Assembly: GCF_023823125.1 (NCBI RefSeq) | Contig: NZ_CP090949.1 | Coordinates: forward strand, 806,001 to 870,000 | Direction of reading: 5' to 3' | Source of the DNA: Erythrobacter aurantius | Lineage (GTDB): Bacteria; Pseudomonadota; Alphaproteobacteria; Sphingomonadales; Sphingomonadaceae | Length of the DNA stretch: 64,000 bases | Shown: piece by piece, positions 1 to 8,919 of the stretch | Numbering within the stretch: position 1 is the stretch's first letter | How the letters are laid out: each line of letters opens with the position of its first letter | The notes under the pieces: generated by a model | What the model was told of the DNA's origin: nothing | The model's database searches: none | What the model saw: only the letters and a program-made list of their open reading frames with translations | Made by a program: the position numbers and the translations under genes

Positions 1-1
1 C

Positions 2-445
2 AATTCCACGCGTTCGGGCGGGGCGGTGACAGGTCTCTACACTGTGCTGGCCGATGGCGACGACACCTCCGATCCCGTTGTCGACACCGCGCGCGCAATC
101 CTCGACGGGCATATCGTCCTCTCGCGCGATCTCGCGCAGCGGGGGCACTATCCCGCGATTGACATACCCGCCTCGCTAAGCCGGGTGATGACCGATGTCA
201 CCGGCCCGGAAATTGGCGAGGCGGCCCGCCGCTTGCGGGCGCTGATTGCCGCGCGCGAAGACAATCGCGACCTTGTGATGATGGGTGCCTATCGCGCCGG
301 CACTGACAAGGTGCTCGACACAGCGTTGGCGCACTCCGGGCAGATCGACGGCTTCCTGCAACAGCCACGCGGAGAACCAGTGTCGTTGGTGGAAAGCTAT
401 GCCCAATTGCGCGAGCTTGGCGCCGGTCTAGGAGCGTCCTCATGA
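2..445 (+). CDS. fliI: Flagellar export ATPase FliI (3' part only)
   Basis: C-terminal 147 residues of the type III export ATPase that energises flagellar protein export; the 5' part lies outside the window. The frame is open to the left edge (N-S-T-R-S-G-G-A before the first possible internal GTG at 26), so that GTG is not a real start. Visible family features are the LYTVLADGDD segment after the catalytic core, the HIVLSRDLAQRGHYPAID block, and a helical C-terminal region. The stop overlaps fliJ by four bases (ATGA). It heads the flagellar run that reaches 9299. The assignment is firm because all downstream genes are flagellar. Confidence 0.93.
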   Translation, partial: NSTRSGGAVTGLYTVLADGDDTSDPVVDTARAILDGHIVLSRDLAQRGHYPAIDIPASLSRVMTDVTGPEIGEAARRLRALIAAREDNRDLVMMGAYRAGTDKVLDTALAHSGQIDGFLQQPRGEPVSLVESYAQLRELGAGLGASS

Positions 446-891
446 CAAAGGTGCAACGCCGCGTAGCGCTTGCCCGTCGTCAGGTGACCCTTGCCAGGGT
501 GCGCCGCCGTGAAGCGCTCGCTTCGCTGGCGGATGCGTTGAGCGAGGAGAACCGCAGCGCCGCACTCGCCCGCAAGAGCGGGGAGCTGCTCGACGCCTAT
601 GCCCGCCGCAATCAGGCAATGACGGGCGACGCTCTGCGGCTCGATGCCAGCTTTGCGCGATCGCTCCATGACATCGCGCAACAGGCAGAGGCCGCGCGCA
701 CTGATGCCAGCCAACAGGCGCAATGGCAGCTCGATGCGCTGGCCGCAGCCGAGACGCGTCTCAACCGTACCGAGGAGCGGCTCGATCTGGCGCGCAAGGA
801 TGCGGAGGCGCTGCGCCAGTCCCGCGAGCAACACGCCGCGCTCTTGGCACGCAAGCTGCAGAGCAAATCGCGCAAGCCCGCCGGTTCGTGA
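442..891 (+). CDS. fliJ: Flagellar export chaperone FliJ
   Basis: 149-residue, highly charged, almost entirely helical protein rich in Ala, Arg, Glu and Gln with no signal peptide, as expected for the FliJ coiled coil that sits in the FliI ring and couples it to the export gate. FliJ sequences are poorly conserved, so the call depends mostly on position between fliI and fliK, on length (family about 145-150) and on coiled-coil character. The ATG overlaps the fliI stop (ATGA), and a GGAG lies about 8 bases upstream. Part of the flagellar operon. Confidence 0.8.
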   Translation: MTKVQRRVALARRQVTLARVRRREALASLADALSEENRSAALARKSGELLDAYARRNQAMTGDALRLDASFARSLHDIAQQAEAARTDASQQAQWQLDALAAAETRLNRTEERLDLARKDAEALRQSREQHAALLARKLQSKSRKPAGS

Positions 892-918
892 CCGGCCCGA
901 AATCCGAGGAAGAGAGAA

Positions 919-2298
919 TTGCTGCCGATCCTGCCTGAAATTTCGCTTCGTTCCACCCCAGTCACGCCCGATACGGAACGTGCGAACCCTTCTGCTGCAG
1001 GCGGATTTTCCAATATTTTACAAGGATTTGATGGGTCGGACTTGCCTGCTTTGGAATACGGGCAGCCAGCGGTGTCACTCCAAGGGACCTGCGACATCTC
1101 CTCGCCCGCGAACGGGCCGTTTCATTTCTCGCGGCCTCTGGATTTGCAAGTAAGCGGCAGTGTCTTGCCGCCCACCGACGCTGCGGTGCCGGACGATGGC
1201 AATGTTTTGCCGTTGGCGGGGCCTCCGCCCATGACGCAGGCGGTCGTCTCCGCTAATCATGCCGATCAGCCTGCCGATACTGATACCCACGCATCGGACG
1301 AGGACGAAAATCCGCTGGAGCAGGGGCGGGAAGATGTTGAGGCGCGAGCAGCCCATCTGGCTGTCGGCGAACAGGTCCCGATCGCGGCCAAGGCCTTCGA
1401 TCCTGCTCGTGCGGCCCCCGCCATGGCTGCAAGAGTTGCTCCGCTCAAATTGCCAGACGGCGTGAGAATGGCTGGCCCCGTGCCGGTCCGTGAGGCGATG
1501 CTGGTGCCAGTCGCGCAGGAGCGCGAGCCTCAGCGCGTTAACCCGGTTCAAGCGAACTCCGAATACCCGATCACCTCGCTTGGACCAGTCTTGCAGACGG
1601 TTTCCCCCGGCTCGAATGAAGCGGGGGAAGCGGGCCTTTCTTCCAGCGCGAGTAGCGCGCTAGTCGCGTCGTCTTCTCCATCGGCCAACCCTTCGACGCA
1701 CGCCGTATCCGCTGCGGTTGCCGAGCCTGCAGCAGCGCTTGCCCTCAACCATTCTCCCGCCGCTCCCTCGGCTGCGCCCCCTGTTCAGGGCGTTGTGGCC
1801 GAGCCGCGCGCGATGGCCGCGCTCGAAACCGCCATCGAACATCTGGCGGAGGCACGGGAAGCCGGCCGCGCCGCACGTTCGCAAGTAACGCTCAGCCATC
1901 AGGAGTTCGGCGCCATCTCGCTCAGGATCGACGCCAGCGGCAATGATCTGCGCGCCACACTGGCGAGCCGCGACCCCGGTTTCGTCCCCGCGATCCAGGC
2001 CGCACTGGCCGAACGGGGCATCAGTGCCAGCGGCGAAGCGGCCTCCACGCAATCGCAACGCGGGAGCGATCAGTCGCCTGGCCATCAGGGCAATCAGGGC
2101 CAATCGCAACAGGGCAACACCAACTCCGGCGGAATGGCCGACCTTCGATACGCGTTTTCCTCAGGGTCGGGCAACGCATCGAATTTACCATACCGGGACC
2201 AAAACGGGGCCAGCAAAGAGGAACAGTCTGATCCGGCCGGGTTGCGCGCAGGCGACGATCCGGAAAGCGGAAGTGCGCAGGGCGGGCTTTTCGCCTGA
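919..2298 (+). CDS. fliK: Flagellar hook-length control protein FliK
   Basis: 459-residue protein with a long low-complexity Ala/Pro/Ser-rich N-terminal two thirds and a compact C-terminal domain at about residues 300-370 (VTLSHQEFGAISLRID, then a segment ending in AALAERG), which matches the Flg_hook domain that contacts FlhB when the export switch is thrown. The end is Gln/Ser/Gly-rich. The start is a TTG at 919 behind a purine-rich GAGGAAGAGAGA ribosome site; no good ATG precedes the conserved part. Its place between fliJ and fliL fits. FliK is expected to act as the secreted ruler that stops hook growth. Confidence 0.85.
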   Translation: MLPILPEISLRSTPVTPDTERANPSAAGGFSNILQGFDGSDLPALEYGQPAVSLQGTCDISSPANGPFHFSRPLDLQVSGSVLPPTDAAVPDDGNVLPLAGPPPMTQAVVSANHADQPADTDTHASDEDENPLEQGREDVEARAAHLAVGEQVPIAAKAFDPARAAPAMAARVAPLKLPDGVRMAGPVPVREAMLVPVAQEREPQRVNPVQANSEYPITSLGPVLQTVSPGSNEAGEAGLSSSASSALVASSSPSANPSTHAVSAAVAEPAAALALNHSPAAPSAAPPVQGVVAEPRAMAALETAIEHLAEAREAGRAARSQVTLSHQEFGAISLRIDASGNDLRATLASRDPGFVPAIQAALAERGISASGEAASTQSQRGSDQSPGHQGNQGQSQQGNTNSGGMADLRYAFSSGSGNASNLPYRDQNGASKEEQSDPAGLRAGDDPESGSAQGGLFA

Positions 2299-2331
2299 AC
2301 GCGAGACGGCCGAACAGGAGTTTGAACGATC

Positions 2332-2913
2332 ATGGCCAAGAAGGCTGACACCACTGAACCAGCGGAAAAGCCCAAGGGTGGCATGCTGAAGCTGGTGCTC
2401 GGCGCTGTGCTGCTGCTGGGGGCAGGTGCAGGCGGGGCCTATGGCGCCTTTGCGGCCGGCCTGATCGGCGGACATGAGGAAAGCGGCCCTGACGAACCCG
2501 AACTGGTGCGCAAGGGTGAGGCCGATCCTTTTGCCCCACCATCCAAGGGCAAGGATGGCGAAGGCGAAGTCGTCTATGGCGACGGCGGCAGCGAATATCG
2601 CACCGCTTACTACAGCTTCGAAGACACATTCACTTCCAACCTCGCGGATTCTCCGGCGCTGATCCAGGTCGACTTGGCGGTTTCCACCCGCCGCGACGGG
2701 CGGGTGCTGGCTTGGGTCAAGAACCACGAACTGGCAATCCGATCCGCGATTCTGGTGGAGCTTGCCGCTACGCCCGAAGCCGATGTCTATGACGTCGAAG
2801 GCAAGGAAGAGCTGTCCGGCCGACTGACCAAGGCGATCAACGAAGTCCTCGAAGAAAACGAAGGGTTCGGCGGGATCGACGCGGTCCACTTCAAGGGTTT
2901 CCTCGTCCAATGA
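2332..2913 (+). CDS. fliL: Flagellar basal body-associated protein FliL
   Basis: 193-residue bitopic inner-membrane protein. A short basic cytoplasmic N-terminus (AKKADTTEPAEKPKG) precedes one membrane helix at about residues 17-40 (LKLVLGAVLLLGAGAGGAYGAF). The periplasmic domain contains the family pattern FTSNLADSPALIQVDLAV and an ending rich in Glu. FliL associates with the stator and the FliF ring to support torque. It overlaps fliM by four bases, so translation is probably coupled. Confidence 0.9.
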   Translation: MAKKADTTEPAEKPKGGMLKLVLGAVLLLGAGAGGAYGAFAAGLIGGHEESGPDEPELVRKGEADPFAPPSKGKDGEGEVVYGDGGSEYRTAYYSFEDTFTSNLADSPALIQVDLAVSTRRDGRVLAWVKNHELAIRSAILVELAATPEADVYDVEGKEELSGRLTKAINEVLEENEGFGGIDAVHFKGFLVQ

Positions 2914-3875
2914 ACATGGCCGGCGCCTTTCCCCAAAGCTTTGCCGGTGCGCGGCCGGTGGCCCAGCATTGTGCCGAACTGATCTGCACCGCCCAGCCGG
3001 ATGCGAAGGACCGCATGGACGAGGTTGCGCCCTGGTGCCGCGATCTCGGACTGGAACTGACGCAGGAACTTTCCCAGATGTTTTCGGGCGGAAAGCTGCG
3101 TGTCAGCGTTGCGGGTCCGGAACTTGTCTCTGGCGCTGCATGTTTCGATCGGATCGGGCCCATCGCCGCCAACAGCCTGCTGCGATGCGGTCTGGCAGGC
3201 GAGAAGGTTCTGCTGTCGATCGATTTTGCGACGGCGCTGGCTTTGACCGACTGTTCCTTTGGCGGGGACGGACAACTGGGCGACGATATTCCGGCTCAAC
3301 TTCCTGCCTCTGCCGAAATCATGGTGCGCCAGCTTGGCGGCATGATCGCGCAGGCCATTGCGCTTACCAATGGATCGGCGGAGCAGTCACCGGGCGACGT
3401 GCTGGTGCGCAGCGATACCGCCTCCCGGCTCAAACCTTTCGCCGCCGAGACTCAGGTCGCGATTTTCACGATTTCGATTGTCATGAACGCCGGGAACCCG
3501 TGGGAGCTTTCGCTGGCGTTCGCATTGGACGATCTGCCCGGCCTGCTGCCCGGCAGTACCACTGTCCGTCCGGTCGTGCGCCCGGCCTCCGGGGCCAAGG
3601 GAGAGATCAACGGCGCATTTGTCGATTTGCCGCTGCCGGTCGAAGCGGTGCTGAGTGAAATCGACCTTTCGCTGAGCCGCCTTGGACGGCTGAGCCCCGG
3701 AGACGAAATTCCGCTCTCGATCCCTCCTGAACTTGCCCTGCGTGTCGGTGACGATGTGCTTGCCTATGGCCGCATCGGCACTGCGGGCAACCGCATGGCG
3801 CTGCAACTGACACGGATCGAAGGGCGTTCGCATGCTGAAGCTGGTCGCCAAACGACGAAAGAGAAATCCAGATGA
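2910..3875 (+). CDS. fliM: Flagellar motor switch protein FliM
   Basis: 321-residue cytoplasmic C-ring protein. The middle domain is recognisable around residues 30-200, and the C-terminal SpoA (surface presentation of antigens) domain around 225-305 (IDLSLSRLGRLSPGDEIPLSI, then AYGRIGTAGNRMALQLTRI). The classical N-terminal CheY-binding motif (LSQ-E-IDALL) is not evident, so the N-terminus is divergent from the enteric protein. The gene sits between fliL and fliN with ATGA overlaps at both ends. Length is near the family norm of about 330. Confidence 0.86.
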   Translation: MNMAGAFPQSFAGARPVAQHCAELICTAQPDAKDRMDEVAPWCRDLGLELTQELSQMFSGGKLRVSVAGPELVSGAACFDRIGPIAANSLLRCGLAGEKVLLSIDFATALALTDCSFGGDGQLGDDIPAQLPASAEIMVRQLGGMIAQAIALTNGSAEQSPGDVLVRSDTASRLKPFAAETQVAIFTISIVMNAGNPWELSLAFALDDLPGLLPGSTTVRPVVRPASGAKGEINGAFVDLPLPVEAVLSEIDLSLSRLGRLSPGDEIPLSIPPELALRVGDDVLAYGRIGTAGNRMALQLTRIEGRSHAEAGRQTTKEKSR

Positions 3876-4168
3876 ACATTATGAGCCCTGCCTTTCATCG
3901 CTTGGGTGATGTCACAGTGCGGCTTTCGGTCGAACTGGGACGCACGGACATGCCGCTCAAGGACGTTCTTGCCCTTGGCGAAGGTAGCGTCGTGCCGCTC
4001 AATCGGCTGACGGACGAATTGCTTGATGTGACCGCCAATGGCCGTGTTGTCGCGCGGGGTGAAGTCGTGGCGCAGAACGGACGGTTTGCCTTGCGCATCG
4101 TCAGTCTGATTGGGGCCGAAGAAGACGATGGGATGATGGCCGGTTCGCCATCGGAGCCGCAGCCATGA
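3872..4168 (+). CDS. fliN: Flagellar motor switch protein FliN
   Basis: 98-residue SpoA-domain protein of the C-ring base. The core reads VTVRLSVELGRTDMPLKDVLALGEGSVVPLNRL and ends VVAQNGRFALRIVSL, the standard FliN pattern including the hydrophobic patch that carries FliH and the switch contact. It starts in an ATGA overlap with fliM, and its stop overlaps the fliO start in the same way, so fliM-fliN-fliO are very probably translationally coupled. Confidence 0.93.
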   Translation: MNIMSPAFHRLGDVTVRLSVELGRTDMPLKDVLALGEGSVVPLNRLTDELLDVTANGRVVARGEVVAQNGRFALRIVSLIGAEEDDGMMAGSPSEPQP

Positions 4169-4452
4169 TGGTTGAATATTTCCTGCGGCTGGCACTGCTG
4201 TTGCCGCTGCTGGCCCTGCTGATCTGGGGCAGCTTGAAGCTGACGCGCTATCTCCAGACCCGGATTGTCGGTGCGCAAGTGCGTTCGGGCGCGCTCGAAC
4301 TGGTCGAAACCAGCCTGCTCGCGCCGGGCCTGAAACTGGCAGTCGTGCGGTTTCACGATCGCGAGATCCTGTTGGGCTGTTCGCGCAACGGTTTCGTGCG
4401 GCTGGGTGAGACCGATAGCCGCACCCGTCCCGCAGAAATCGAGCCGGCCTGA
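4165..4452 (+). CDS. fliO: Flagellar biosynthesis protein FliO
   Basis: 95-residue protein with one N-terminal membrane helix (YFLRLALLLPLLALLIWGSLKL) followed by a short cytoplasmic domain with the FliO/MopB-type pattern LELVETSLLAPGLKLAVVRFHDREILLGCSRNG shortened to its core. FliO is the scaffold for FliP ring assembly. Sequence conservation is weak in this family; the position immediately before fliP, with a 1-base TGATG overlap, supports the assignment. Confidence 0.85.
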   Translation: MMVEYFLRLALLLPLLALLIWGSLKLTRYLQTRIVGAQVRSGALELVETSLLAPGLKLAVVRFHDREILLGCSRNGFVRLGETDSRTRPAEIEPA

Positions 4453-5234
4453 TGAAACGGTTCTTCACCCTTTGCGCCGCAATCTCGCTGGCCGCGTTAA
4501 CCATGTTTGCACTGGCGGAGCCGGCCTATGCCGCTGCACCCGATGCGCCGGGGATCGGGTCTGCGATCGAACGCGCGCTGGGCGATGATGGCGCAGGCGA
4601 AGGTGCACCGCTGAGCTTCTCGATCCAGCTGCTGCTGGTGATGAGCCTGCTGACGATCCTGCCCGCGATCGTCCTTATGATGACCAGTTTCCTGCGCATC
4701 CTGGTGGTGCTGTCGATCCTGCGCCAAGCGCTGGGATTGCAGGGTTCGCCGCCGACACAGGTTCTGGTCGGCCTTTCGCTGTTCCTGTCGCTGTTCGTCA
4801 TGGCGCCGACGCTCGACGCGGTGAATGCGGTGGCGATAGAACCCTATTCTGCAGGAACGCTCAGCGCCGATGGTGCGATTGCGGCGGCCGGGCAGGCGTT
4901 CCACACCTTCATGATCGGCCAGACGCGCGAAGCGAACCTGATCATGTTTGCCGATATCGCCGAAGTCGGCGGGTTCGATGATCCGGCCGACATCCCGTTC
5001 TCGATCCTGCTGCCCGCCTTTGTGACGAGCGAACTCGAAACCGCGTTCCAGATCGGCTTCATGTTGTTCCTGCCGTTTCTGGTGATCGATCTGGTGGTGG
5101 CGAGCGTGCTGATGAGCCTTGGCATGATGATGCTGTCGCCGACCATCATATCGCTGCCGTTCAAGCTGCTGCTGTTCGTGCTGGTCGATGGCTGGGCGCT
5201 CTTGATGGGCAGCCTCGCGATGAGCTTTGGCTAG
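4452..5234 (+). CDS. fliP: Flagellar export gate protein FliP
   Basis: 260-residue polytopic protein of the export gate. It opens with a cleavable signal peptide (FFTLCAAISLAALTMFALAEPAYA) followed by four membrane helices. The two FliP family signatures are visible: MTSFLRILVVLSILRQALG with GSPPTQVLVGLSLFL after it, and the C-terminal GFMLFLPFLVIDLVVASVL with GMMMLSP. FliP forms a pentamer with FliQ and FliR in the MS ring. Length is typical (about 245-260). Confidence 0.97.
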   Translation: MKRFFTLCAAISLAALTMFALAEPAYAAAPDAPGIGSAIERALGDDGAGEGAPLSFSIQLLLVMSLLTILPAIVLMMTSFLRILVVLSILRQALGLQGSPPTQVLVGLSLFLSLFVMAPTLDAVNAVAIEPYSAGTLSADGAIAAAGQAFHTFMIGQTREANLIMFADIAEVGGFDDPADIPFSILLPAFVTSELETAFQIGFMLFLPFLVIDLVVASVLMSLGMMMLSPTIISLPFKLLLFVLVDGWALLMGSLAMSFG

Positions 5235-5247
5235 GGGAGCGGGGACC

Positions 5248-5520
5248 ATGCAGGAAGATGCGCAACTCCTCGCGTTGGCTGATCAGACCCTTTGGGTGAC
5301 GGCATTGATCGTCGGCCCCGTGCTGATCGCGGCGCTGGTGGTGGGCCTGATCGTCGGGATTATCCAGGCGGCGACGTCGGTCAACGAACAGACGCTGACC
5401 TTCGTGCCCAAGCTGGCGATCACAGCGCTGGTATTCGTGGTGCTGGGCGGCACGATGATGGCGCTGCTTGGCGATTTCATGCGCGAGATATTCGCCCAGA
5501 TCGCGGGCATCGCGGTCTAG
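5248..5520 (+). CDS. fliQ: Flagellar export gate protein FliQ
   Basis: 90-residue protein with two long hydrophobic hairpin helices (LWVTALIVGPVLIAALVVGL and KLAITALVFVVLGGTMMALL). The family motif around GIIQAATSVNEQTLTFVPK is clear. The chosen start is the ATG at 5248, preceded by GGGGAGCGGGG; the longer open frame from 5227 would overlap fliP and lacks a better ribosome site. Member of the FliPQR export gate. Confidence 0.96.
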   Translation: MQEDAQLLALADQTLWVTALIVGPVLIAALVVGLIVGIIQAATSVNEQTLTFVPKLAITALVFVVLGGTMMALLGDFMREIFAQIAGIAV

Positions 5521-5524
5521 CGGC

Positions 5525-6319
5525 ATGAACTTCCTCGATCCCGGCTTTGGCACGCTGGAGCAGCAATTGTGGCAGGTGCTGTTCCTGTCGATCCGTTGCG
5601 GGGCTGCGTTGCTGGCTGCACCTATGGTGGGTGGCATGGCGATCCCGCCGCAATTGCGCGCGCTGCTGGCTTTCGTGTTCGCGGTGTTCGTCGGGACGTG
5701 GATGCCACTGCCCGAAGTGCCCGAAATGATGAGCTTTGCAGCCATCCTCGCGGTGGGGCAGGAAGTGGTGATCGGCATGGCGCTGGGCTTCATGCTCCAG
5801 ATCGCCTTTGCGGTGCCGCTGATCGCAGCCGAGCAGATCGCAGGCACCATGGGTCTTGCCATTGCCACATCGATTGACCCGGCCAGCGGCGCGCAATCGG
5901 GCGCGCTCGGCACATATTTCGGCCTGATCCTGACGCTGCTGTTCTATGCCATCGGCGGGCACCTGCTGTGGTTTGAACTGCTGCTTGAAAGCTATCGCAT
6001 CCTCCCCGCCGGAGCCTTTGCCGCAGGCGAATTGCGCGTGATGGATATCGTCACCTTTGCGGGATACGGCATCGCCACGGCGGCGGCGATTGCGCTGCCG
6101 GTGGTGCTGGTGCTGTTGCTGGTGCAGATCGTCACCGGCACGATTTCGCGTTCCGCCCCCGCGCTCAACCTGTTCGCGCTGGGCCTGCCTGCCGGGGTGC
6201 TGGCAGGCATCGCCGCGCTGATTATCGTCATGCCGATCGTGGTCGAGCAATTCGTGTCGCTGCTTGAAACGACAATCGAGCAGTCCGCTGCACTGATCGA
6301 ACCGGCGGGTGCCGCATGA
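5525..6319 (+). CDS. fliR: Flagellar export gate protein FliR
   Basis: 264-residue polytopic protein with about six hydrophobic segments. FliR-type features include the start NFLDPGFGTLEQQLW, the segment GFMLQIAFAVPLIAAEQIAGTMGLAIATSIDP, and the end GLPAGVLAGIAALIIVMPIV. The ATG at 5525 lies four bases after the fliQ stop; the open frame extends to 5468 but that part lies inside fliQ. Its stop overlaps the flhB start (ATGA). FliR completes the FliPQR gate through which substrates cross the inner membrane. Confidence 0.96.
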   Translation: MNFLDPGFGTLEQQLWQVLFLSIRCGAALLAAPMVGGMAIPPQLRALLAFVFAVFVGTWMPLPEVPEMMSFAAILAVGQEVVIGMALGFMLQIAFAVPLIAAEQIAGTMGLAIATSIDPASGAQSGALGTYFGLILTLLFYAIGGHLLWFELLLESYRILPAGAFAAGELRVMDIVTFAGYGIATAAAIALPVVLVLLLVQIVTGTISRSAPALNLFALGLPAGVLAGIAALIIVMPIVVEQFVSLLETTIEQSAALIEPAGAA

Positions 6320-7452
6320 GCGAGGAGACAAGCGGCGAAAAGCGGTTTGACCCGACACCCAAGCGCAAACGCGACGCGGCGTTAAAAGGGGATACGCTGC
6401 GTTCCAAGGAGGTGGCGACCGCATCAGCCATGGCAGCCGGCGCGGCCATGATCGCGATGGTGGGGCCGTGGCTGTTCGATGAGATCGCGTCCGTCGCGCG
6501 TTCCAGTTTCCGCTTCGACAAGGGCGATCTTGGCAATTTCACTCCCGGCGCGCTGTTTCTTGAAACGGCAGGCGCACTGCTACCGCCGATCTTCGTGATC
6601 GGAATCGGGGTGATGGTGATGGCGCTCGCTTCACAACTCTTGCTCGGCGAAGGGCGTTTCGTCCCGCAAAACCTCGCGTTCAAGGGCTCGCGGATCAATC
6701 CGCTGTCGGGCCTCAAGCGCATTTTCGGCATTCAGGGTGTGATCGAACTGGGCAAGTCGATCCTCAAGCTCGCGCTGCTTGGAAGCATTGCCGCATGGTG
6801 GGTTTCGTCCAACCTCACGCCCTTGCTCGGCCTCGGGCGTGGGTCGCTGGAGGCGCAGCTTGGATTTGCTCTCGATTCCGCAGGTACCTTGATGGCGATG
6901 CTGGTGGGCGGGTTGCTGGCAATCGCCATGATCGATTACCCGTTGCAACTGTTCCAGCGCAACAAACGGTTAAAGATGAGCCTGCAAGACCTGCGCGACG
7001 AGAACAAGCAGACCGAAGGCTCCCCCGAGGTGAAGATGGCCCGCCGCCAGCGCCAGCGCGATCTCGCGCGGGGCAGCGTCGGCAAGGCGATGAAAGAGGC
7101 GCAATTCGTGGTTGTAAACCCGATGCATTTCGCCGTCGCCTTGAAATACGATCCCGCGCTGGCTCCGGCCCCGGTGGTACTCGCCAAGGGTCGCGGAGAA
7201 ACCGCGCTGGCGATGCGCGAACTGGCGAGCGAGGGAGAACTTCCGGTGCTGCAATATCCGCAGCTTGCCCGTGCGATCTACTTCACCACCCGCCCCAACC
7301 AGATGGTGCGCGAGGAATTGTATGTCGCCATCGCCGCTCTGGTTGCTTTCGTGCTGTCGCTGAAGCGCGGAGAGAAGCCGCGCCTGCCGCAGATCGAAGT
7401 CCCGCGCGAATTGCGCTTCGATGCCGATGGAAAGCTGGAAAAACCGGCTTAA
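6316..7452 (+). CDS. flhB: Flagellar export switch protein FlhB
   Basis: 378-residue protein with four N-terminal membrane helices and a cytoplasmic autocleaving domain. The N-terminus has the family pattern SGEKRFDPTPKRKRDAALKG. The linker contains the PEVKMARRQRQRDLARG block. The autocleavage tetrapeptide, NPTH in most homologues, is N268-P269-M270-H271 here; the scissile Asn-Pro pair is kept but Thr is Met. The YPQLARAIYFT segment follows. FlhB switches export from hook to filament proteins together with FliK. The ATG overlaps the fliR stop. Confidence 0.96.
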   Translation: MSEETSGEKRFDPTPKRKRDAALKGDTLRSKEVATASAMAAGAAMIAMVGPWLFDEIASVARSSFRFDKGDLGNFTPGALFLETAGALLPPIFVIGIGVMVMALASQLLLGEGRFVPQNLAFKGSRINPLSGLKRIFGIQGVIELGKSILKLALLGSIAAWWVSSNLTPLLGLGRGSLEAQLGFALDSAGTLMAMLVGGLLAIAMIDYPLQLFQRNKRLKMSLQDLRDENKQTEGSPEVKMARRQRQRDLARGSVGKAMKEAQFVVVNPMHFAVALKYDPALAPAPVVLAKGRGETALAMRELASEGELPVLQYPQLARAIYFTTRPNQMVREELYVAIAALVAFVLSLKRGEKPRLPQIEVPRELRFDADGKLEKPA

Positions 7453-7482
7453 GCAATTGCCTTGGCGACCGTTCTGGGAGGC

Positions 7483-8919
7483 ATGGAAAACCCAGGCTCA
7501 TCCATCATCTCCGCGCTTGGCGCCGGTAGCGGCGTCAATTTCATCCAGCTGGCCGACGATCTGTCCGAAGCGACATTTTCGTTCCAGCGCAGCACGCTGC
7601 AATCGCGCAATGAAGCGCTGGAGGCGCGCATTTCCTCGGCATCGCTGCTGCGCAACACCATGTCGAGCCTTGCCAGCGCGCTGGGCGACCGGATCCGCAA
7701 TGGTGATCTTGCCCCCCGGGCCACGATCGGAAACGCATCGGTCGCGCGAGTTTCAACGACACCCGGGATGAGCCCGCGCGGCAGCTACTCGCTTGAAGTG
7801 TCGCAGCTGGCAGACAGCCAGACCTTGGTAACCAACAGCTATGCCGGAGCCGGCGATCCCGTCGGCGAAGGCACGCTTCGCATCAGTTTCGGCACGGTCG
7901 CGGGCGCGACATTCACCGAGGATGCCGCGCAGGCTGCGCTCGAAATCACCGTGGATGCAAGCGACACATTGCAGACCCTCGCCAGCAAGATCACCTCGCA
8001 AAGCGGCGGCGCGCTCAGCGCCTATGTCGCCAATGGCACGGGCGGGGCGCAGCTGGTGATCAAGGGTCAGGAAGGCGCAAACAGCGGCTTTGTGCTCGAA
8101 GGGATCAGCGCCGCGGCATCGCCCAGCTCGGTTCCAGGCGATCTGTCCTACCTTTCCTGGCAACCGGCCACCGATACGGGTCAATTGCGCGCAACCGCGC
8201 AGGATGCACTGTTCGCCCTCGATACGGTGCAGTTGAGCAGCGCGAGCAACACCGTCACCGGCCTGCCCGAAGGCATGACGCTCAACCTCACCGGCACCAA
8301 TCCGGGCGCGCCGACGACGATTTCGTTCGACAATGACAACGGAGCCATCACCAGCGTGATGACTGACTTTGTCGCCGCGCTGAATGATCTGGTCACCTTG
8401 TTGAACGAGGAAGCAGCGGCGTTTGGCGGGACTCTGGCGAATGATCCGGGAGCGCGCGAATTGCGCCGCGATCTGGGTGCGCTGACAAGCCGGGTGGTGA
8501 TGCCGGGCGCAGCCGAAGGCGAGCCTTCGACCCTCGCTGATCTGGGCCTTTCGATCACTCGCGACGGCACTTTCCAGCTCGACAGTGCCCGGCTGAATGC
8601 GACGCTGGCCGACGCGCCCGACGCGGCGGCTGCGATGTTCACCACCGGCGCCTTTGGCGTGTTCGCCACGATGGACAAGCTGGCGCGGGAAAACACGCTG
8701 CGCAGCCTGCCCGGATCGCTGGGCGACTCGCTTGAGCGGTACGAAGACCAGATCGAGCGCAATGATGAACGGCTCGCGAAAATTGCCGAGCAGCAGGAAA
8801 GCCTGCGCACCCGGCTGACACGCGATCTGGTGGCGGCGGAGCGCCGGATTTCGGCGTCGCAATCGACCATCACTTTCCTGCAGCAGCAGATTGACGCCTG
8901 GAACGGATCGGATCGATGA
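7483..8919 (+). CDS. fliD: Flagellar filament capping protein FliD
   Basis: 478 residues from the ATG at 7483, which has GGGAGG just upstream; a TTG at 7462 would add seven residues. The N-terminal domain (SIISALGAGSGVNFIQLADDLSEATF), the FliD N-terminal tail motif, and the C-terminal coiled coil (EDQIERNDERLAKIAEQQESL through ITFLQQQIDAW) match the HAP2 family. FliD caps the filament and helps flagellin fold at the tip. The stop overlaps fliS by four bases, a usual arrangement. Confidence 0.93.
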   Translation: MENPGSSIISALGAGSGVNFIQLADDLSEATFSFQRSTLQSRNEALEARISSASLLRNTMSSLASALGDRIRNGDLAPRATIGNASVARVSTTPGMSPRGSYSLEVSQLADSQTLVTNSYAGAGDPVGEGTLRISFGTVAGATFTEDAAQAALEITVDASDTLQTLASKITSQSGGALSAYVANGTGGAQLVIKGQEGANSGFVLEGISAAASPSSVPGDLSYLSWQPATDTGQLRATAQDALFALDTVQLSSASNTVTGLPEGMTLNLTGTNPGAPTTISFDNDNGAITSVMTDFVAALNDLVTLLNEEAAAFGGTLANDPGARELRRDLGALTSRVVMPGAAEGEPSTLADLGLSITRDGTFQLDSARLNATLADAPDAAAAMFTTGAFGVFATMDKLARENTLRSLPGSLGDSLERYEDQIERNDERLAKIAEQQESLRTRLTRDLVAAERRISASQSTITFLQQQIDAWNGSDR

